DNA of 64,000 nucleotides from Clostridium novyi NT (GCF_000014125.1 NC_008593.1:1922001-1986000), one strand, 5' to 3'. Counted from the stretch's first letter, positions 46,256 to 56,050 are shown. Translations and numbers: made by a program. Notes: generated from the letters alone by a model not told the origin.

Positions 46256-48415
46256 TTAGTGTCCTACAAGACCACATTCTTTTAGCTTACTTACCAACTT
46301 CTTATTCATACCTCTAAGTTTATGTTTTAGCTGTACACTTACAAGTAAAGGTACTGCCGCATACACACATAAGATTGATATATCTCTAAACAATACACTT
46401 TTTAGTATTCCTCCAACTGTCTCTCTCATACCACCAATTGCATAAGTAAATGGTAAGAATGGATTTAATCTTTGGAAGAATGCAGGTGTTACTTGAATTG
46501 GGAAAGTACCACCTGATGCTGATATTTGTAGCACTAAAAGTATTACTCCCATTGCTTTTCCTACATTTCCAAAAATAGAAACTAGAGAGTATATTATTAT
46601 AGAAAATACTATACTTATAAACAATGACATAAGCACAAAAGGTACTTTATCCACAACGTAAGTCTTTAATATGAATATGTCTCCTAAACTTACTATTAAC
46701 GCTTGGAACAGAGCTATAGTCATAAATGTTAAATATCTTCCAAAGTATATATCAGAAGTATTTAATTCAACTCCCTCAATTTCCTTAACTTCAACAGAAA
46801 GAAGTGACACTAATAATAATGCCCCTACCCATAATGATAAAGTCGTAAAGAATGGTGACATACCTGATCCATAGTTAGGAATAGGGAATACCTTATTTTC
46901 TTTTATGTTTATAGGATTAGCAATAAATTCACTTTCGCTTATAGCATTATTTTTTAATAACCCTATAACTTCATTTAGTTGCTTATCTGCATCTAATTTT
47001 CTAAGTTTTTGAGCTACTTCATGAATAGACTTTTCTATAGGTGGAAGCTTCTCTTTTAATAACTTAATAATATCACTAGCCTTTACAGCTCCAGTTCCTG
47101 CTTTATCTAATAATCCTGTAAGCTCTGGTATCTTTGCATTAGCATTATTTAATATTGTAACAGTATTATCAGCAACTGTTGTTAATTCACCAATAAATTG
47201 ATTAATGGCTGGTAGTATTTCATAATCAAATCTTCCTACTATATCATTTAATACCGGTGTAATATCTGTTGCTCTATCACTAAGTCTATTTAATATGCTT
47301 ACAGAAGGTTTCTCCCCTCTATCTATTGCAGCTATTATAGTATTTAAATCACTTACCTTACTATTAATCTTTGTTTTTATAGAATTAAGTTTTCCTTTAA
47401 GATTACTTATTACTTTACTACTATTATTCCTATCTAAATAATTTAGCAAATCTATTACACTATTTAAATTGTCTTGTACATTTATATACTTGTCTTTAGC
47501 CTTTGTAAAAAGCTCTTTTGCTCTAGGAGCGCTTTCCGATATAACATTAGCTCCTTCTTTTGTTAATACCTCTGCTGAACTACTTAAATCCTTTGCAAGT
47601 ATTAAATCTTGTTTTATATAAGGCGCTGTTTTTTGCAGACCATCTTTTGTCTTGTTTAAAAATACCGAACCAGTACTTGCTATACCATTTGCTTTAATAA
47701 TAGTCTCTTGAAGCAATGGAATATCTTTTTTTATTTTTACTAAAAATTCATCTGCAGTAATTGCACCTTTTTCAAGTTCATCAATTCCCATATTTATTTC
47801 AGGCATTCTGTCATCTACATAAAGTATCATTGTAATTAGTTCTTTAAGTTTAGGCTTACTTTTATCAAGTTCCACTCCTACTTGATTCATAATATCTAAA
47901 ACTTTTTTATTAACAGTTTTTACAAAAGTTTTACTAACCTCACTTTGAACAGTAGTTACTCCTTTATCCGTAATTTTAGGAGCTATGGCATTAACCTTTT
48001 CATTAACAGAATAAATTAAACTAGGCTTTTCTTGTTTATCTTTTACTATTGATAATAGTTTTTCAGAAAAATCCTCTGGTATAACTACACTTGCATAATA
48101 CTTACCATCTTCAACCCCAGATTTTGCTTCTTTTTCATCAACAAATTTCCATCCTATTTTATCATTGCCTTCAAGTTCCTTTACTATGTCTCTTCCTGCA
48201 TCTATTCTAAGATTTTTGAAATTAGCTCCATTGTCCTTATTTACTACAGCAACAGATATTCCTTTAGTATTAGAATAAGGATCCCAAGAAGCTTTAATAT
48301 TAAACCAAGCATAAAGTGATGGTAAAATCATAAGCCCCATAATTATTACTAAGGCTACCCAATTCGTAACCACTTTTTTTACATCTCGTTTATAAACTTT
48401 AAATGCATTCTTCAT
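46256..48415 (-). CDS. YhgE/Pip-family ABC-2-type membrane protein
   Basis: A 719-aa membrane protein of the YhgE/Pip family, named after a lactococcal phage-infection protein but widespread in Firmicutes. One membrane helix near residues 17-38 (WVALVIIMGLMILPSLYAWFN) is followed by a large outside region with the block YASVVIPEDFSEKLLSI and long helical, Lys/Asp-rich segments. The C-terminal 200 residues hold about five to six helices (SPFFTTLSLWVGALLLVSLL, ISASGGTFPIQVTPAFFQ, PFTYAIGGMRETVGG). The family is linked to export of wall components or toxins. AGAGGTAAAA precedes ATG. Single gene. Confidence 0.88.
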   Translation of the reverse strand: MKNAFKVYKRDVKKVVTNWVALVIIMGLMILPSLYAWFNIKASWDPYSNTKGISVAVVNKDNGANFKNLRIDAGRDIVKELEGNDKIGWKFVDEKEAKSGVEDGKYYASVVIPEDFSEKLLSIVKDKQEKPSLIYSVNEKVNAIAPKITDKGVTTVQSEVSKTFVKTVNKKVLDIMNQVGVELDKSKPKLKELITMILYVDDRMPEINMGIDELEKGAITADEFLVKIKKDIPLLQETIIKANGIASTGSVFLNKTKDGLQKTAPYIKQDLILAKDLSSSAEVLTKEGANVISESAPRAKELFTKAKDKYINVQDNLNSVIDLLNYLDRNNSSKVISNLKGKLNSIKTKINSKVSDLNTIIAAIDRGEKPSVSILNRLSDRATDITPVLNDIVGRFDYEILPAINQFIGELTTVADNTVTILNNANAKIPELTGLLDKAGTGAVKASDIIKLLKEKLPPIEKSIHEVAQKLRKLDADKQLNEVIGLLKNNAISESEFIANPINIKENKVFPIPNYGSGMSPFFTTLSLWVGALLLVSLLSVEVKEIEGVELNTSDIYFGRYLTFMTIALFQALIVSLGDIFILKTYVVDKVPFVLMSLFISIVFSIIIYSLVSIFGNVGKAMGVILLVLQISASGGTFPIQVTPAFFQRLNPFLPFTYAIGGMRETVGGILKSVLFRDISILCVYAAVPLLVSVQLKHKLRGMNKKLVSKLKECGLVGH

Positions 48416-48645
48416 AAATTTTACCTCTCTTGATTGTTCTATATAAATAATAATTATAAATAAATACTATAGATAAATACAAGATGAATTTTTTAAAATA
48501 TAAGTATTTATTTTCCATTTAGTAGTTTATTTAATTACATTTGTATATGAGTCGCAAAATTTCATACTTTTATAATATTATAGTTAAAATTTATTTGCAT
48601 TTATAATATGGTTTTTATGGTATATAAATACTTATAATATCTTTT

Positions 48646-48674
48646 TTTACAGACTTGTAGTACACTAATATTAT
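48646..48674 (+). promoter_or_regulatory. Promoter of glycerol dehydrogenase
   Basis: TTTACA, 17-bp spacer, TATTAT, about 80 bp before the ATG. The rest of 48416-48759 is AT-rich with a short repeated TATTACTTTAATA and no other feature. Confidence 0.6.
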
Positions 48675-48759
48675 AGTAGATTATTTATGTACTTATATAT
48701 ATTATTACTTTAATATATAAATATATAAGTTCTATTACTTTAATAAGGAGTGATATAAA

Positions 48760-49851
48760 ATGGCAAAAATAGTTATTTCACCTTCAAAATATGTACAAGG
48801 TAATGGGGAATTAAAAAAAATTTATGATCACATAGGCAATCTTGGAAAATCATTTTTATTTATAGTAAGTAAAAGTGGCTTTAAAAGAACAGGTGATGTA
48901 ATAAAGAAAAGCTTTAAAAACACTAATTCACAAATAACTTTTGAAATCTTTAATGGTGAATGCTCACATAATGAAATTCAAAGACTAAAAAAAGTTTTTG
49001 CAGAAAATCATTGCGATGTTGTAGTTGGTGTTGGTGGTGGAAAAATCTTGGATACAGCTAAAGCAGTATCTTATTATGAAAAATCTCCTGTTGTTATTGT
49101 TCCAACTATAGCTTCCACAGATGCACCTTGTAGTGCCTTATCTGTTATTTATACTGAAGACGGAATTTTTAGTGAATACATATTTCTTCCTAAAAATCCT
49201 GATATAGTTTTAATGGATACAGAAATTATATCTAAAGCCCCAGCAAGACTTTTAGTAGCTGGTATGGGTGATGCACTTGCAACATTCTTTGAAGCTAGAG
49301 CTTGTGCAAGAGCAAATGCAAATAATATGTCTGGTGGAAAAATAACAAAAGCTGCCTTAGCACTAGCAACTCTTTGTTATGAAACTCTTATGGAAGATGG
49401 CTTGAAAGCTAAACTTGCAGTTGAAAAGAAAGTATGTACAAAAGCTGTAGAAAATATTGTAGAAGCTAATACTTATTTAAGTGGAATAGGCTTTGAAAGT
49501 GCTGGACTTGCAGCTGCTCATGCTATTCATAATGGTTTTACAGTTCTTGAAGAATGTCATCACTTATATCATGGAGAAAAAGTAGCTTTTGGCACAATAG
49601 TTCAATTAATACTTGAAAATAGTCCAATGGAAGAAATTCAAGAAGTCTTAGACTTTTGTATAAAACTTGGTCTTCCTGTCACTTTAAAACAACTTGGAAT
49701 TAATGAAATAAATGAAGAAAAGCTTATGGAAGTATCCAAAATATCTTGTGCAGAAGGAGAAACTATATATAATATGCCTTTTGAAGTAACTTCTAACGAT
49801 GTATATGCAGCTATACTTGCAGCAGATTCACTTGGACAATCTTTATCATAA
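48760..49851 (+). CDS. gldA: Glycerol dehydrogenase
   Basis: A zinc-dependent, NAD-linked enzyme converting glycerol to dihydroxyacetone. The 363 aa have an N-terminal Rossmann half (VVGVGGGKILDTAKAVSYY, then VPTIASTDAPCSALSVIY) and an all-helical C-terminal half. Zinc ligands are the Asp in VAGMGDALATFFEA and the His in GLAAAHAIHNG and LYHGEKVAFG. Strong AAGGAGTGATATAAA precedes ATG. Single gene with promoter and terminator; no dihydroxyacetone kinase adjoins. Confidence 0.93.
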   Translation: MAKIVISPSKYVQGNGELKKIYDHIGNLGKSFLFIVSKSGFKRTGDVIKKSFKNTNSQITFEIFNGECSHNEIQRLKKVFAENHCDVVVGVGGGKILDTAKAVSYYEKSPVVIVPTIASTDAPCSALSVIYTEDGIFSEYIFLPKNPDIVLMDTEIISKAPARLLVAGMGDALATFFEARACARANANNMSGGKITKAALALATLCYETLMEDGLKAKLAVEKKVCTKAVENIVEANTYLSGIGFESAGLAAAHAIHNGFTVLEECHHLYHGEKVAFGTIVQLILENSPMEEIQEVLDFCIKLGLPVTLKQLGINEINEEKLMEVSKISCAEGETIYNMPFEVTSNDVYAAILAADSLGQSLS

Positions 49852-49865
49852 TTATTTATAAAATA

Positions 49866-49903
49866 AAAGCAATGTATATAAAAGATATAATATACATTGC
49901 TTT
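49866..49903 (+). terminator. Terminator after gldA
   Basis: Arms AAAGCAATGTATAT and ATATACATTGCTTT; the 3' arm ends in T. Confidence 0.8.
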
Positions 49904-49958
49904 CATTAATAGCATTTCTTTAATATTTTAGCATATTTTTAATATAATCCACTATTCT

Positions 49959-50819
49959 TTATATGATTTCTACATCATAATTGCACTTAAATATTTTTTC
50001 AACTTCTAATTTGTTTATACCTATTTTATCTTCAATTTTATTTTTTGAATCAATAAAATCCGGAATACCATACCACGGTTCAATACAAATAAATGGTGCT
50101 TTAGGACTCCATAATGTCATATATGGGAATTTTTTAATTGTTATTTTTAAATTTTCTTCTTCATCCCTATCCATTATATATAGTGAATCTGAATTAATAT
50201 TTTCAAATACCAATGTATCCTGATTAAATAAGTCATATTCTAAAGGCAATATATTTTTATTCTTTAATATTGTTTTTTTATCATGTTCTAAAAGTCCTGT
50301 TTCTAGATTTAACAGATACGTATTTAGGCTTTCATCTTTTTCAAATTGTATATATTGTCTTTTATTTTCCATATCACAATTAAAAGCAGGATGTCCTCCT
50401 ATTGAAAAATAAATTTCTTTATTATCTTTATTTACAACTTCATAAACTATTTTTAGTTTACTATTTTCTAAAATATAATTCACATATAGCTGAAATTTAA
50501 ACGGATATTTTTTTAAAGTATCCTCATTGTATTCAAGTAAATATACTAATTTTTCTTTTTTCTTATTGATTAATTTAAAACCTGAATCTCTTGCAAATCC
50601 ATGCTTATTTAAATTATATATTTTATTATTGTATTCATATTCATCATCTTTTAAAAATCCTATTATAGGAAATAAAATAGGTGCATGTTTATTCCAATAT
50701 TTCTCATCAGCTTGCCAGATATATTCTTTATTTGTTTTTAATGATTTTAAGCTACACAGTTCTGCTCCATGAGTTTTTACGGCTACTCTTAAAAATTTAT
50801 TTTCTATAATATTTATCAT
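49959..50819 (-). CDS. Aldose 1-epimerase-family protein (LacX/YeaD-like)
   Basis: Interconverts alpha and beta anomers of sugars or sugar phosphates. The 286-aa beta-sandwich protein has the conserved His in NKHGFARD, the catalytic His in SIGGHPAFNCD and the catalytic Glu in FICIEPWYG. AAAGGTG overlaps a GTG (50828) and is spaced 6 nt from the ATG at 50819, chosen here. It lies just downstream of the tagatose-type kinase gene, in the same direction and separated by a hairpin, and could belong to the amino-sugar set (LacX lies in lactose/tagatose operons). Confidence 0.85.
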   Translation of the reverse strand: MINIIENKFLRVAVKTHGAELCSLKSLKTNKEYIWQADEKYWNKHAPILFPIIGFLKDDEYEYNNKIYNLNKHGFARDSGFKLINKKKEKLVYLLEYNEDTLKKYPFKFQLYVNYILENSKLKIVYEVVNKDNKEIYFSIGGHPAFNCDMENKRQYIQFEKDESLNTYLLNLETGLLEHDKKTILKNKNILPLEYDLFNQDTLVFENINSDSLYIMDRDEEENLKITIKKFPYMTLWSPKAPFICIEPWYGIPDFIDSKNKIEDKIGINKLEVEKIFKCNYDVEII

Positions 50820-50843
50820 CTTTTTCACCTTTCATTATTATAT

Positions 50844-50878
50844 AGAGAAAATTAACCATGGGATAGTTAATTTTCTCT
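50844..50878 (-). other. Hairpin between the PfkB-type kinase and epimerase genes
   Basis: A perfect 13-bp stem, AGAGAAAATTAAC with GTTAATTTTCTCT, 9-nt loop. No T run follows on the minus strand, so it may be a partial terminator or a 3'-end stabiliser within an operon. Confidence 0.55.
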
Positions 50879-50904
50879 ATAAGTGGGATTATAAAATTGT
50901 ATTT

Positions 50905-51834
50905 TTAAGATAGTTTCTCTATTAAGATGCTATCTATTATAGCATTAATTTTATCTTCTCTAATTACTCCTGTTTCTTTTTCCATTGTATTTGATACTCC
51001 ACAAGCATTGGCTAATTTTAATACCTTTTCAATTTCATAATTTCTAGCAAATCCAGTTGCAAATCCAGCTACAGTACTATCTCCTGAACCAACTGCATTT
51101 ATAGCTTCTATTTTAGGAACTTTTACTCTATATACACTATCTTTAGATACGAATAACATTCCCTTTGAGCCTAATGATACAGCTACATTTTCAGTTCCTA
51201 TACTTACTAATTGTTTTGATGCTTCTATAATATCTTCTAAACTCTGTATTTTTCTTTTAGTTATTCCCTCAAGTTCCTCTTTATTGGGTTTTACAAGAAA
51301 CGGTCCAGCTTTTATGCCTTCTATAAGAGTTTCTCCACTAGCATCAAGAATAAATTTTTTTCCCTTTTCTCTTGCCATTTTAATTAATTCATTATAAAAG
51401 TTTTTATTGATTCCCTTTGGCAGACTTCCTGATGCAACAATTAAATTAACCTTATCTAATAATTTTTCAAACTTTATCTTAAAGTCTTCTAATTCTTTTT
51501 CATTAATAGTAGGACCTTTTTCTAGTACTTCAACTTGATCCTGTCCCTCAGCTATTAAACTAAGACATGTTCTTGTTTCTCCACTTATCCAACTAAAATC
51601 ATTTTCTATATTTAATTCATTTAGCTTACTTTCAATAAACTTTCCAGAAAACCCACCTAAAAAACCTAAACATATGGAATCTTGTTTTAATTGTTTTGCA
51701 ACTCTAGCTACATTCAAACCTTTTCCACCTGCTGTAAATGAATAATCTTCACACCTGTGAACAAAATTAGGATTTAAATCTTCTATCATATATCTTCTAT
51801 CTACAGATGGATTTAGTGTAATAATTCCTATCAT
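50905..51834 (-). CDS. PfkB-family kinase, probable tagatose-6-phosphate kinase (LacC/FruK type)
   Basis: Phosphorylates a sugar phosphate at C1. The 309 aa start MIGIITLNPSVDRRY and continue GGKGLNVARVAKQL, VASGSLPKGI, FLVKPNKEEL and the ATP/anion hole NAVGSGDSTVAGFATGFA with the catalytic Asp. The family includes 1-phosphofructokinase and tagatose-6-phosphate kinase. Neighbouring AgaS and KbaY/GatY-type genes favour tagatose-6-P, giving tagatose-1,6-bisphosphate. Last gene of the agaS-nagA-kbaY-kinase operon, 10 bp after the aldolase. AGGTGAT precedes ATG. Confidence 0.88.
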   Translation of the reverse strand: MIGIITLNPSVDRRYMIEDLNPNFVHRCEDYSFTAGGKGLNVARVAKQLKQDSICLGFLGGFSGKFIESKLNELNIENDFSWISGETRTCLSLIAEGQDQVEVLEKGPTINEKELEDFKIKFEKLLDKVNLIVASGSLPKGINKNFYNELIKMAREKGKKFILDASGETLIEGIKAGPFLVKPNKEELEGITKRKIQSLEDIIEASKQLVSIGTENVAVSLGSKGMLFVSKDSVYRVKVPKIEAINAVGSGDSTVAGFATGFARNYEIEKVLKLANACGVSNTMEKETGVIREDKINAIIDSILIEKLS

Positions 51835-51844
51835 TAAATATCAC

Positions 51845-52699
51845 CTACGCTCTATTAAAGCTATTACACATACGAATTTTATCCACTACAACTTTTTTCA
51901 TAGCTTCTTTTGCTGGCATAAAATACTTTCTAGGATCATTAGCCTCTGGATGTTCTTTAAAGTATTCTTTCATTGCATTTGAAAATGGTATTTTTAATTC
52001 TGTTGCTATATTTACCTTACATATTCCAAGCTCAATACATTTTTTTACACTCTCAGCTGGTACACCACTTGCTCCATGTAACACTAATGGTATATCAACA
52101 ACTTCTCTAATTGCTTTAAGTCTTTCATAATCAAGTTTTGGTTCAGATTTATATACTCCATGAGCTGTTCCAATTGCTACTGCTAAAGTATCTATTCCTG
52201 TTCTCTTTGCAAAATCTTTTGCCATAGCTGGATCTGTTAATTGAGATTTTCCTTCTTCTACAATTAAATCATCTTCTTGTCCAACTAAATTTCCAAGTTC
52301 AGCTTCTACTGTTACATCACGTTTATGAGCATATCTAACGACCTGTTGTACTTTTTTTATATTCTCTTCATAAGGTAAATCCGATGCATCAATCATAACT
52401 GATTTGCAACCCAAATCTATAGCTTCTTTTATCATATTAAAATCTTTATGATGATCTAAATGAAATGCTATAGGCACATCTGAGTTATTAGCTGCTGTAG
52501 CTATTATACTTAGCAAATAATCCTTTTTAGCAAAATCAATTGTTCCTGGAGTTGCAGCTAAAATAACTGGTGATTTCATTTCATTTGCAGTTTCTACAAC
52601 TACTTGTATAGTTTCAAGGTTGTGTATATTAAACGCTGGTATAGCATAATTTCCTTTTTGCGCATCTAAAATCATTTGTTTAGTTGATACAATAAACAT
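51845..52699 (-). CDS. kbaY: Class II aldolase, probable tagatose-1,6-bisphosphate aldolase (GatY/KbaY type)
   Basis: Zinc-dependent cleavage of a ketose bisphosphate to dihydroxyacetone phosphate and glyceraldehyde-3-phosphate. The 284 aa contain PAFNIHNLETIQ, the Asp and zinc His in IAFHLDHHKD, VTVEAELGNLVGQEDD, AVAIGTAHGVYKSEP and LVLHGASGVP. The length and the sequence around DASDLPYEENI fit the GatY/KbaY subgroup better than the long glycolytic FbaA. The context with AgaS supports the tagatose substrate; fructose-1,6-bisphosphate cannot be excluded. AAGGGGAGGAA precedes ATG. Confidence 0.88.
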   Translation of the reverse strand: MFIVSTKQMILDAQKGNYAIPAFNIHNLETIQVVVETANEMKSPVILAATPGTIDFAKKDYLLSIIATAANNSDVPIAFHLDHHKDFNMIKEAIDLGCKSVMIDASDLPYEENIKKVQQVVRYAHKRDVTVEAELGNLVGQEDDLIVEEGKSQLTDPAMAKDFAKRTGIDTLAVAIGTAHGVYKSEPKLDYERLKAIREVVDIPLVLHGASGVPAESVKKCIELGICKVNIATELKIPFSNAMKEYFKEHPEANDPRKYFMPAKEAMKKVVVDKIRMCNSFNRA

Positions 52700-52723
52700 G
52701 TAAATTCCTCCCCTTAATATAAA

Positions 52724-53875
52724 CTAATCTATATTTTTAAATACAATTTTTCCATTAACTATAGTAGTTTTTACATTATATTCTCTGTCAATTGCTACTA
52801 AATTTGCTTTTTTACCAACCTTAATGCTTCCTATAGTATCGTACATTCCAAGTGCTTTTGCTGGAGTACGAGTAGCCATTTGAAGCGCTTTATGAAATTG
52901 AATTCCTGTAGAATTCATAATATTTTTTATTCCATTCATAAGCTTTAATGTACTTCCAGCAAGAGATCCTGAATCAGCTCTTGCAATTCCATTGTTAACG
53001 CTTACTTCAAGTTCACCTAACATATACTTTCCATCTTTTAATCCACCTGCTCTCATGCAATCACTTATAAGACAAATGCCATCAAACCCCTTTATCTTAT
53101 AAAGTATTTCCATAGCAATTGGACTTACATGAATTGTATCTGCAATTAGTTCTCCTATAACATCTTGATGTTTCATTATTGCGCCTACAACTCCTGGTTC
53201 TCTGTGATGGATACCTCTCATTCCATTAAAAGTATGAACCCCAATGGAAGCCCCTGCCTCAAATGCATTCATTGTTTCCTCATAAGTAGCATTAGTGTGT
53301 CCAAGTGAAACCTTAACTCCTTGACTTTTCAAAAATTCAATGCTTTCCTTTGCACCTTCTTTTTCTGGAGCCATTGCTACAACCCTTATTGTATTTTTAG
53401 AAATTTTTAATATATTTTTTAACTCTTCTACATCAAGCTCCCTCATTAGTTCTACTGGATGAGCTCCATTGTGTTCAGGTGTTAGATATGGTCCTTCTAA
53501 ATAAGTTCCCAAAATTTCAGCACCTTCTACACCCTTTTTCATTGAATCTGCAACATTTTCTATAGCCTTTTCTATTTTTTCCATAGGTGCAGTAATTGTA
53601 GTAGGTAAAAAAGAGGTTACTCCTGTTCTTGCCAAATATTTAGAAATTTCATTAATGGCCTCGTAAGAAGAATCCATTGTGTCATATCCCATAGAACCAT
53701 GAAAATGCATATCTATAAGTCCAGGAATCAAAGTATATTTACTTAAATCCACAACATGATCACACTTAATATTTTCATTTATATCTTTGATGAGTCCATT
53801 TTCTACTAATATACAAATATTATCTTTTATATCATTTTCTAAAATTACTTCTTTGCATTTAATTACATATCTCAT
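52724..53875 (-). CDS. nagA: N-acetylhexosamine-6-phosphate deacetylase (NagA/AgaA family)
   Basis: Removes the acetyl group from GlcNAc-6-P or GalNAc-6-P. The 383-aa amidohydrolase has the metal motif LIDMHFHGSMGYDT, the Glu in YLEGPYLTPEHNGAHP, then SLGHTNATYEE, HTFNGMRGIHHREPGVVG, IADTIHVSP and the catalytic Asp in LISDCMRAGG. Its position in an operon with AgaS, but with no NagB glucosamine-6-P deaminase, points to the GalNAc branch (AgaA function). AAGGTG precedes ATG; 31 bp after agaS. Confidence 0.92.
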   Translation of the reverse strand: MRYVIKCKEVILENDIKDNICILVENGLIKDINENIKCDHVVDLSKYTLIPGLIDMHFHGSMGYDTMDSSYEAINEISKYLARTGVTSFLPTTITAPMEKIEKAIENVADSMKKGVEGAEILGTYLEGPYLTPEHNGAHPVELMRELDVEELKNILKISKNTIRVVAMAPEKEGAKESIEFLKSQGVKVSLGHTNATYEETMNAFEAGASIGVHTFNGMRGIHHREPGVVGAIMKHQDVIGELIADTIHVSPIAMEILYKIKGFDGICLISDCMRAGGLKDGKYMLGELEVSVNNGIARADSGSLAGSTLKLMNGIKNIMNSTGIQFHKALQMATRTPAKALGMYDTIGSIKVGKKANLVAIDREYNVKTTIVNGKIVFKNID

Positions 53876-53906
53876 CTATAACACCTTCATGTATTGATTT
53901 AGATTT

Positions 53907-55085
53907 TTATCTATAATCGTGAATAATTACTCCTTTAACAACTCTGTTTACTTCTCCTGTTGGGCATGGATTATCAGGTCCTATTCCAAGTTCCATTGAA
54001 TTTATAAATGCATACATTTGGGCATTTAATAAATAATCCAAACTCAAAAAGCTATCATCTTCATATTCTTGTTCTTCTTTATTAATAGCTATAAAATAAT
54101 CTGAATTATCTTCTATTAATTTATCCTCATATTCTGAAATAGCAAGTACCTTATGATTTCCATTTTGAGAATATACTTCTTTTAATAAGTCATATTCATA
54201 TTCTCTTGCATAGGTATCATTTGAGAAGAATATAACTATCAATGTTTCATCATCAATGATGGATTTTGGTCCGTGTCTAAATCCAAGTGGTGTATCATAT
54301 AAGGTTGCAATCTTACCTGCTGTAAGTTCTAACACTTTTAATGCTGACTCTTTTGCAAGTCCAAAAGCATTTGCAGCTCCAAGATATACTGTTCGCTTAA
54401 ACTTTTCTCCAACTATTTTTTTCATTAATTCTACATTATTAACTAAAACCTTTTCTCCTTGCATACTTATACTTTCTATCTGTTTTCCTATAGACTCTAA
54501 TTTATCTAAATTAAAAATCAATAAACAAGAAAGAAGCATAGTACTAAAACTTCCAGTCATTGCAAATCCCTTATCATTAGATTCCTCAGGCATTAATAAT
54601 AAGAAGCTGTTATAATTTCTCTTTGCATGTAAAGCAAGTTTTCCTTCTGAATTACACGTAATAATTAAGTGACTTATATCATCTACTATTTTTTCTGCAA
54701 GTGTTACTGCTGCTGTACTTTCTGGACTATTTCCTGAACGAGCACAAGAAATTAATAATGTCGGCTCATCTTTTTTTAAATAGTAAAATGGATGAGATAC
54801 TATATCTGTTGTTGCTATAGCTTCTATTTTTATATTTTCTTTAGCATTTAAATAACTAACTACACTATTGCCAACAAATGCAGAACTTCCAGCACCTGTA
54901 ATAACTATTTTAGCGTTAGGCTTCTTTGCAAAGTTATCTAAAAAAGATTTTAATTTTTCCCTTTGACTTAAAATAATTTCATAAGTTTCTCTCCATAACT
55001 TAGGTTGATTACAAATTTCCTTAGCTGTTATATAACCCTTTCTTTCCTTTAAATAATCCTCACTATAACCTAATAAATTTTTCAT
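53907..55085 (-). CDS. agaS: AgaS-type SIS-domain galactosamine-6-phosphate deaminase/isomerase
   Basis: Turns galactosamine-6-P into tagatose-6-P and ammonia. The 392 aa contain two SIS sugar-isomerase domains: VITGAGSSAFVGNSVV and SCARSGNSPESTAAV in the first, YLGAANAFGLAKESALKVLE and TPLGFRHGPKSIIDD in the second. The latter block is typical of AgaS and GlmS-like isomerases. First gene of the catabolic operon, behind AGGGGGGAC and 36 bp downstream of an operator-like motif. This gene is the best single pointer to galactosamine rather than glucosamine. Confidence 0.92.
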   Translation of the reverse strand: MKNLLGYSEDYLKERKGYITAKEICNQPKLWRETYEIILSQREKLKSFLDNFAKKPNAKIVITGAGSSAFVGNSVVSYLNAKENIKIEAIATTDIVSHPFYYLKKDEPTLLISCARSGNSPESTAAVTLAEKIVDDISHLIITCNSEGKLALHAKRNYNSFLLLMPEESNDKGFAMTGSFSTMLLSCLLIFNLDKLESIGKQIESISMQGEKVLVNNVELMKKIVGEKFKRTVYLGAANAFGLAKESALKVLELTAGKIATLYDTPLGFRHGPKSIIDDETLIVIFFSNDTYAREYEYDLLKEVYSQNGNHKVLAISEYEDKLIEDNSDYFIAINKEEQEYEDDSFLSLDYLLNAQMYAFINSMELGIGPDNPCPTGEVNRVVKGVIIHDYR

Positions 55086-55120
55086 TTATTGTCCCCCCTA
55101 ATTCATTGATAATGTTGTTG

Positions 55121-55137
55121 TGTTGTCATTACCAGTT
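55121..55137. promoter_or_regulatory. Operator-like motif before agaS
   Basis: TGTTGTCATTACCAGTT lies 36 bp upstream of the agaS start. The identical 17 bases occur before the symporter gene (61999-62015), and TGTTGT-N4-ACCA recurs at the gntR promoter and at 62081. A likely site for the GntR regulator encoded next door. Confidence 0.65.
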
Positions 55138-55178
55138 ATGTTAAAAAAAATTATTTTTATTTTTTTATGACTCTTTAA

Positions 55179-55913
55179 TTATTTTTGTAATACTACTCGA
55201 TATTCAAAACGATCTCCTCTTGCAATATCTACAGTATACTCAATAATAGTACTGTTCTCAAATGTGTACCTTTCAATCATCATACTTGGAATCTTTACAT
55301 CCGCTTTTAACATTTTAGCTTCATGATTTTTCATATGAACAGGTCTAAATGTTTCCTCGGCCTTAGTAAAATGTACTCCATACATCTTCTTAAATACATC
55401 ATACATAGAATTTGCTTCTAAATGTTCCTTTGTAAGTCCAGGAAATCTTTTAACAGGTAAATATGTTGTTTCATACATCATAGGATTATCATCTGCAAGC
55501 CTCAATCTTACTACTTTGTATACATCATCCTCACTATTGCACTTTAGCTTTTCAGCAATACTTTCAGAAGTTTTAACAACTTCAAAACTCATAACAATAG
55601 ACTTTGGTACTTTACCTATCTTCTTCATTTCTTCAGTAAAACTATAAAACTTAAGTAAATCTTGTTTTACAGCTTGAGATGAAACAAAAGTTCCTTTTCC
55701 ATGTTCCCTATAAACATAACCATTGTTCTCTAATTCTTGCATAGTCTGTCTTACTGTAGAACGGCTAATATCATATTGTTCGCATAGCTCTCTTTCTGAA
55801 GGAAGTTTATCATGTTCTTGCAAAATTCCAAGTTCGATTTTTTCAAGTATTACATTCATTAGTTGATAATACAAAGGTACACAACTTTTTTTGTTTACTT
55901 CCAACATTTTCAT
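55179..55913 (-). CDS. GntR-family (HutC/UTRA) transcriptional regulator
   Basis: A 244-aa regulator of the NagR/DasR/AgaR2-like group. The N-terminal winged helix is PLYYQLMNVILEKIELGIL, followed by KLPSERELCEQYDISRSTVR and YVYREHGKGTFVS. From about residue 85 there is a UTRA effector domain (MYETTYLPVKRFPG, FRPVHMKNHEAKMLK, FEYRVVLQ), which in relatives binds phosphorylated amino sugars. The ATG at 55913 or the one two codons later can start it. It is immediately upstream of agaS with operator-like motifs at both promoters, so it probably represses itself, the agaS operon and the symporter-sulfatase operon until an amino-sugar phosphate appears. Confidence 0.92.
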   Translation of the reverse strand: MKMLEVNKKSCVPLYYQLMNVILEKIELGILQEHDKLPSERELCEQYDISRSTVRQTMQELENNGYVYREHGKGTFVSSQAVKQDLLKFYSFTEEMKKIGKVPKSIVMSFEVVKTSESIAEKLKCNSEDDVYKVVRLRLADDNPMMYETTYLPVKRFPGLTKEHLEANSMYDVFKKMYGVHFTKAEETFRPVHMKNHEAKMLKADVKIPSMMIERYTFENSTIIEYTVDIARGDRFEYRVVLQK

Positions 55914-55936
55914 CCAACCTTCTTGTTATCTTATCA

Positions 55937-55989
55937 TGTTGTACATACCACTTAATTTAAAGTCTATCACATTATAATTTTGTTGTCAA
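55937..55989 (-). promoter_or_regulatory. gntR promoter with overlapping operator-like motif
   Basis: Minus strand TTGACA (55989-55984), 17-bp spacer, TAGACT (55966-55961). Just past the expected start point lies TGTTGTACATACCA (55937-55950, plus strand), the TGTTGT-N4-ACCA motif. A related TGTTGTCAATTACTG overlaps the -35. This is the layout of an autorepressed gene. Confidence 0.65.
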
Positions 55990-56021
55990 TTACTGTTTTT
56001 CATTTTTATGGATAAAATGGT

Positions 56022-56050
56022 TTTACTTTTATGTGAATTTATGTTAATAT
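56022..56050 (+). promoter_or_regulatory. Possible promoter of the DUF202-anSME operon
   Basis: TTTACT, 17-bp spacer, TAATAT, about 80 bp before the start codon. No TGTTGT-N4-ACCA motif was found near it. Confidence 0.4.

Noticed and set aside
46256..48415. Prophage or phage-defence gene, because of the name phage infection protein
   Set aside because: YhgE/Pip proteins are common chromosomal membrane proteins and no other phage genes adjoin.
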